Below are positions 20,206-20,254 of a DNA stretch of 20,254 bases, piece after piece (within the stretch, counting starts at the first letter, position 1; each line of letters starts with the position of its first letter). The translations under genes and the position numbers were made by a program. Source of the DNA: CANCDA01 sp043757205 (GTDB lineage: Bacteria; Pseudomonadota; Gammaproteobacteria; Burkholderiales; Burkholderiaceae_C). Under the pieces are notes generated by a model. The model saw only the letters and a program-made list of their open reading frames with translations. It was not told where the DNA came from and searched no databases. The DNA lies in the NCBI GenBank assembly GCA_043757205.1, contig JAYVPU010000195.1:1-20254 (forward strand), written 5' to 3'.

Positions 20206-20254
20206 ATGAAAATTGCAGTTCTACCCGGTGACGGCATCGGCACCGAAATCGTGG
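20206..20254 (+). CDS. leuB: 3-isopropylmalate dehydrogenase LeuB, N-terminal fragment
   Basis: Only the first 16 codons are in the window: MKIAVLPGDGIGTEIV, the characteristic start of isopropylmalate/isocitrate dehydrogenases (PGDGIGTE). Its place after leuC and leuD favours LeuB, which oxidises and decarboxylates 3-isopropylmalate with NAD+. The gene is cut by the window edge, not broken. It is 79 bases after the cupin gene. Confidence 0.88.
   Translation, partial: MKIAVLPGDGIGTEIV

Noticed and set aside
1..20254. Mobile element, prophage, CRISPR, toxin-antitoxin or defence system
   Set aside because: No transposase, integrase, repeat array, toxin or nuclease-like gene was found; the window is dominated by conserved metabolic and ribosomal genes.

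Overview
This window looks like chromosomal DNA from a betaproteobacterium of the order Burkholderiales, most likely family Comamonadaceae (a Rhodoferax/Polaromonas/Limnohabitans-like organism). The evidence is two Bug-type periplasmic receptors in tandem, a group-2 'cytosolic-type' malate dehydrogenase, AcnB-type aconitase, an mdh/gntR/sdh/gltA gene cluster, and GC-rich coding sequence with many long antisense shadow frames. The assignment comes from gene content and order as I know them, not from a search.

Left part (1-6150). Two same-length Bug-family solute receptors (113-1093 and 1139-2119, plus strand) run head-to-tail into the 3' end of a ribosome/tRNA-maturation operon on the minus strand (rpsP-rimM-trmD, 3767 down to 2158). 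The usual fourth gene, rplS, is not there. Divergent from rpsP is a small TM2-domain membrane protein gene (3935-4417). Its 3' end overlaps by 9 bases a convergent phosphate-uptake pair on the minus strand: a DUF47/PhoU-like protein followed by a Pit phosphate permease.

Central part (6116-16943). This is a TCA-cycle cluster arranged around a divergent control region. Going left from it, on the minus strand, are mdh, a CoA-ester lyase (CitE/HpcH-like) gene and acnB, ended by a strong hairpin-plus-T terminator (6116-6147). Going right are a HutC-type GntR regulator gene, then sdhC-sdhD-sdhA-sdhB, the flavinylation factor gene sdhE and gltA, packed with gaps of 3-20 bases. The cluster encodes malate-to-oxaloacetate, citrate synthesis, citrate-to-isocitrate and succinate-to-fumarate. 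The mdh/gntR gap has candidate promoters in both directions and a perfect 10-bp palindrome placed between the gntR -35 and -10 elements, which suggests autoregulation and perhaps control of mdh.

Right part (16947-20254). A GTG-started 127-aa cysteine-containing protein of unknown function follows gltA by 3 bases. Then come leuC and leuD (isopropylmalate isomerase), a secreted cupin gene wedged between leuD and leuB with its own leader region containing a 12-bp direct repeat, and the first 16 codons of leuB, cut by the window edge.

No RNA genes, insertion sequences, CRISPR arrays, phage genes or defence systems are visible. No stretch longer than 300 bases lacks a gene. Most of the content is well-known housekeeping. 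The less ordinary items are the control region at 10945-11003, the sdhC leader palindrome, the unknown cysteine protein, the uncharacterised CoA-ester lyase, the missing rplS and the cupin insertion in the leu operon.
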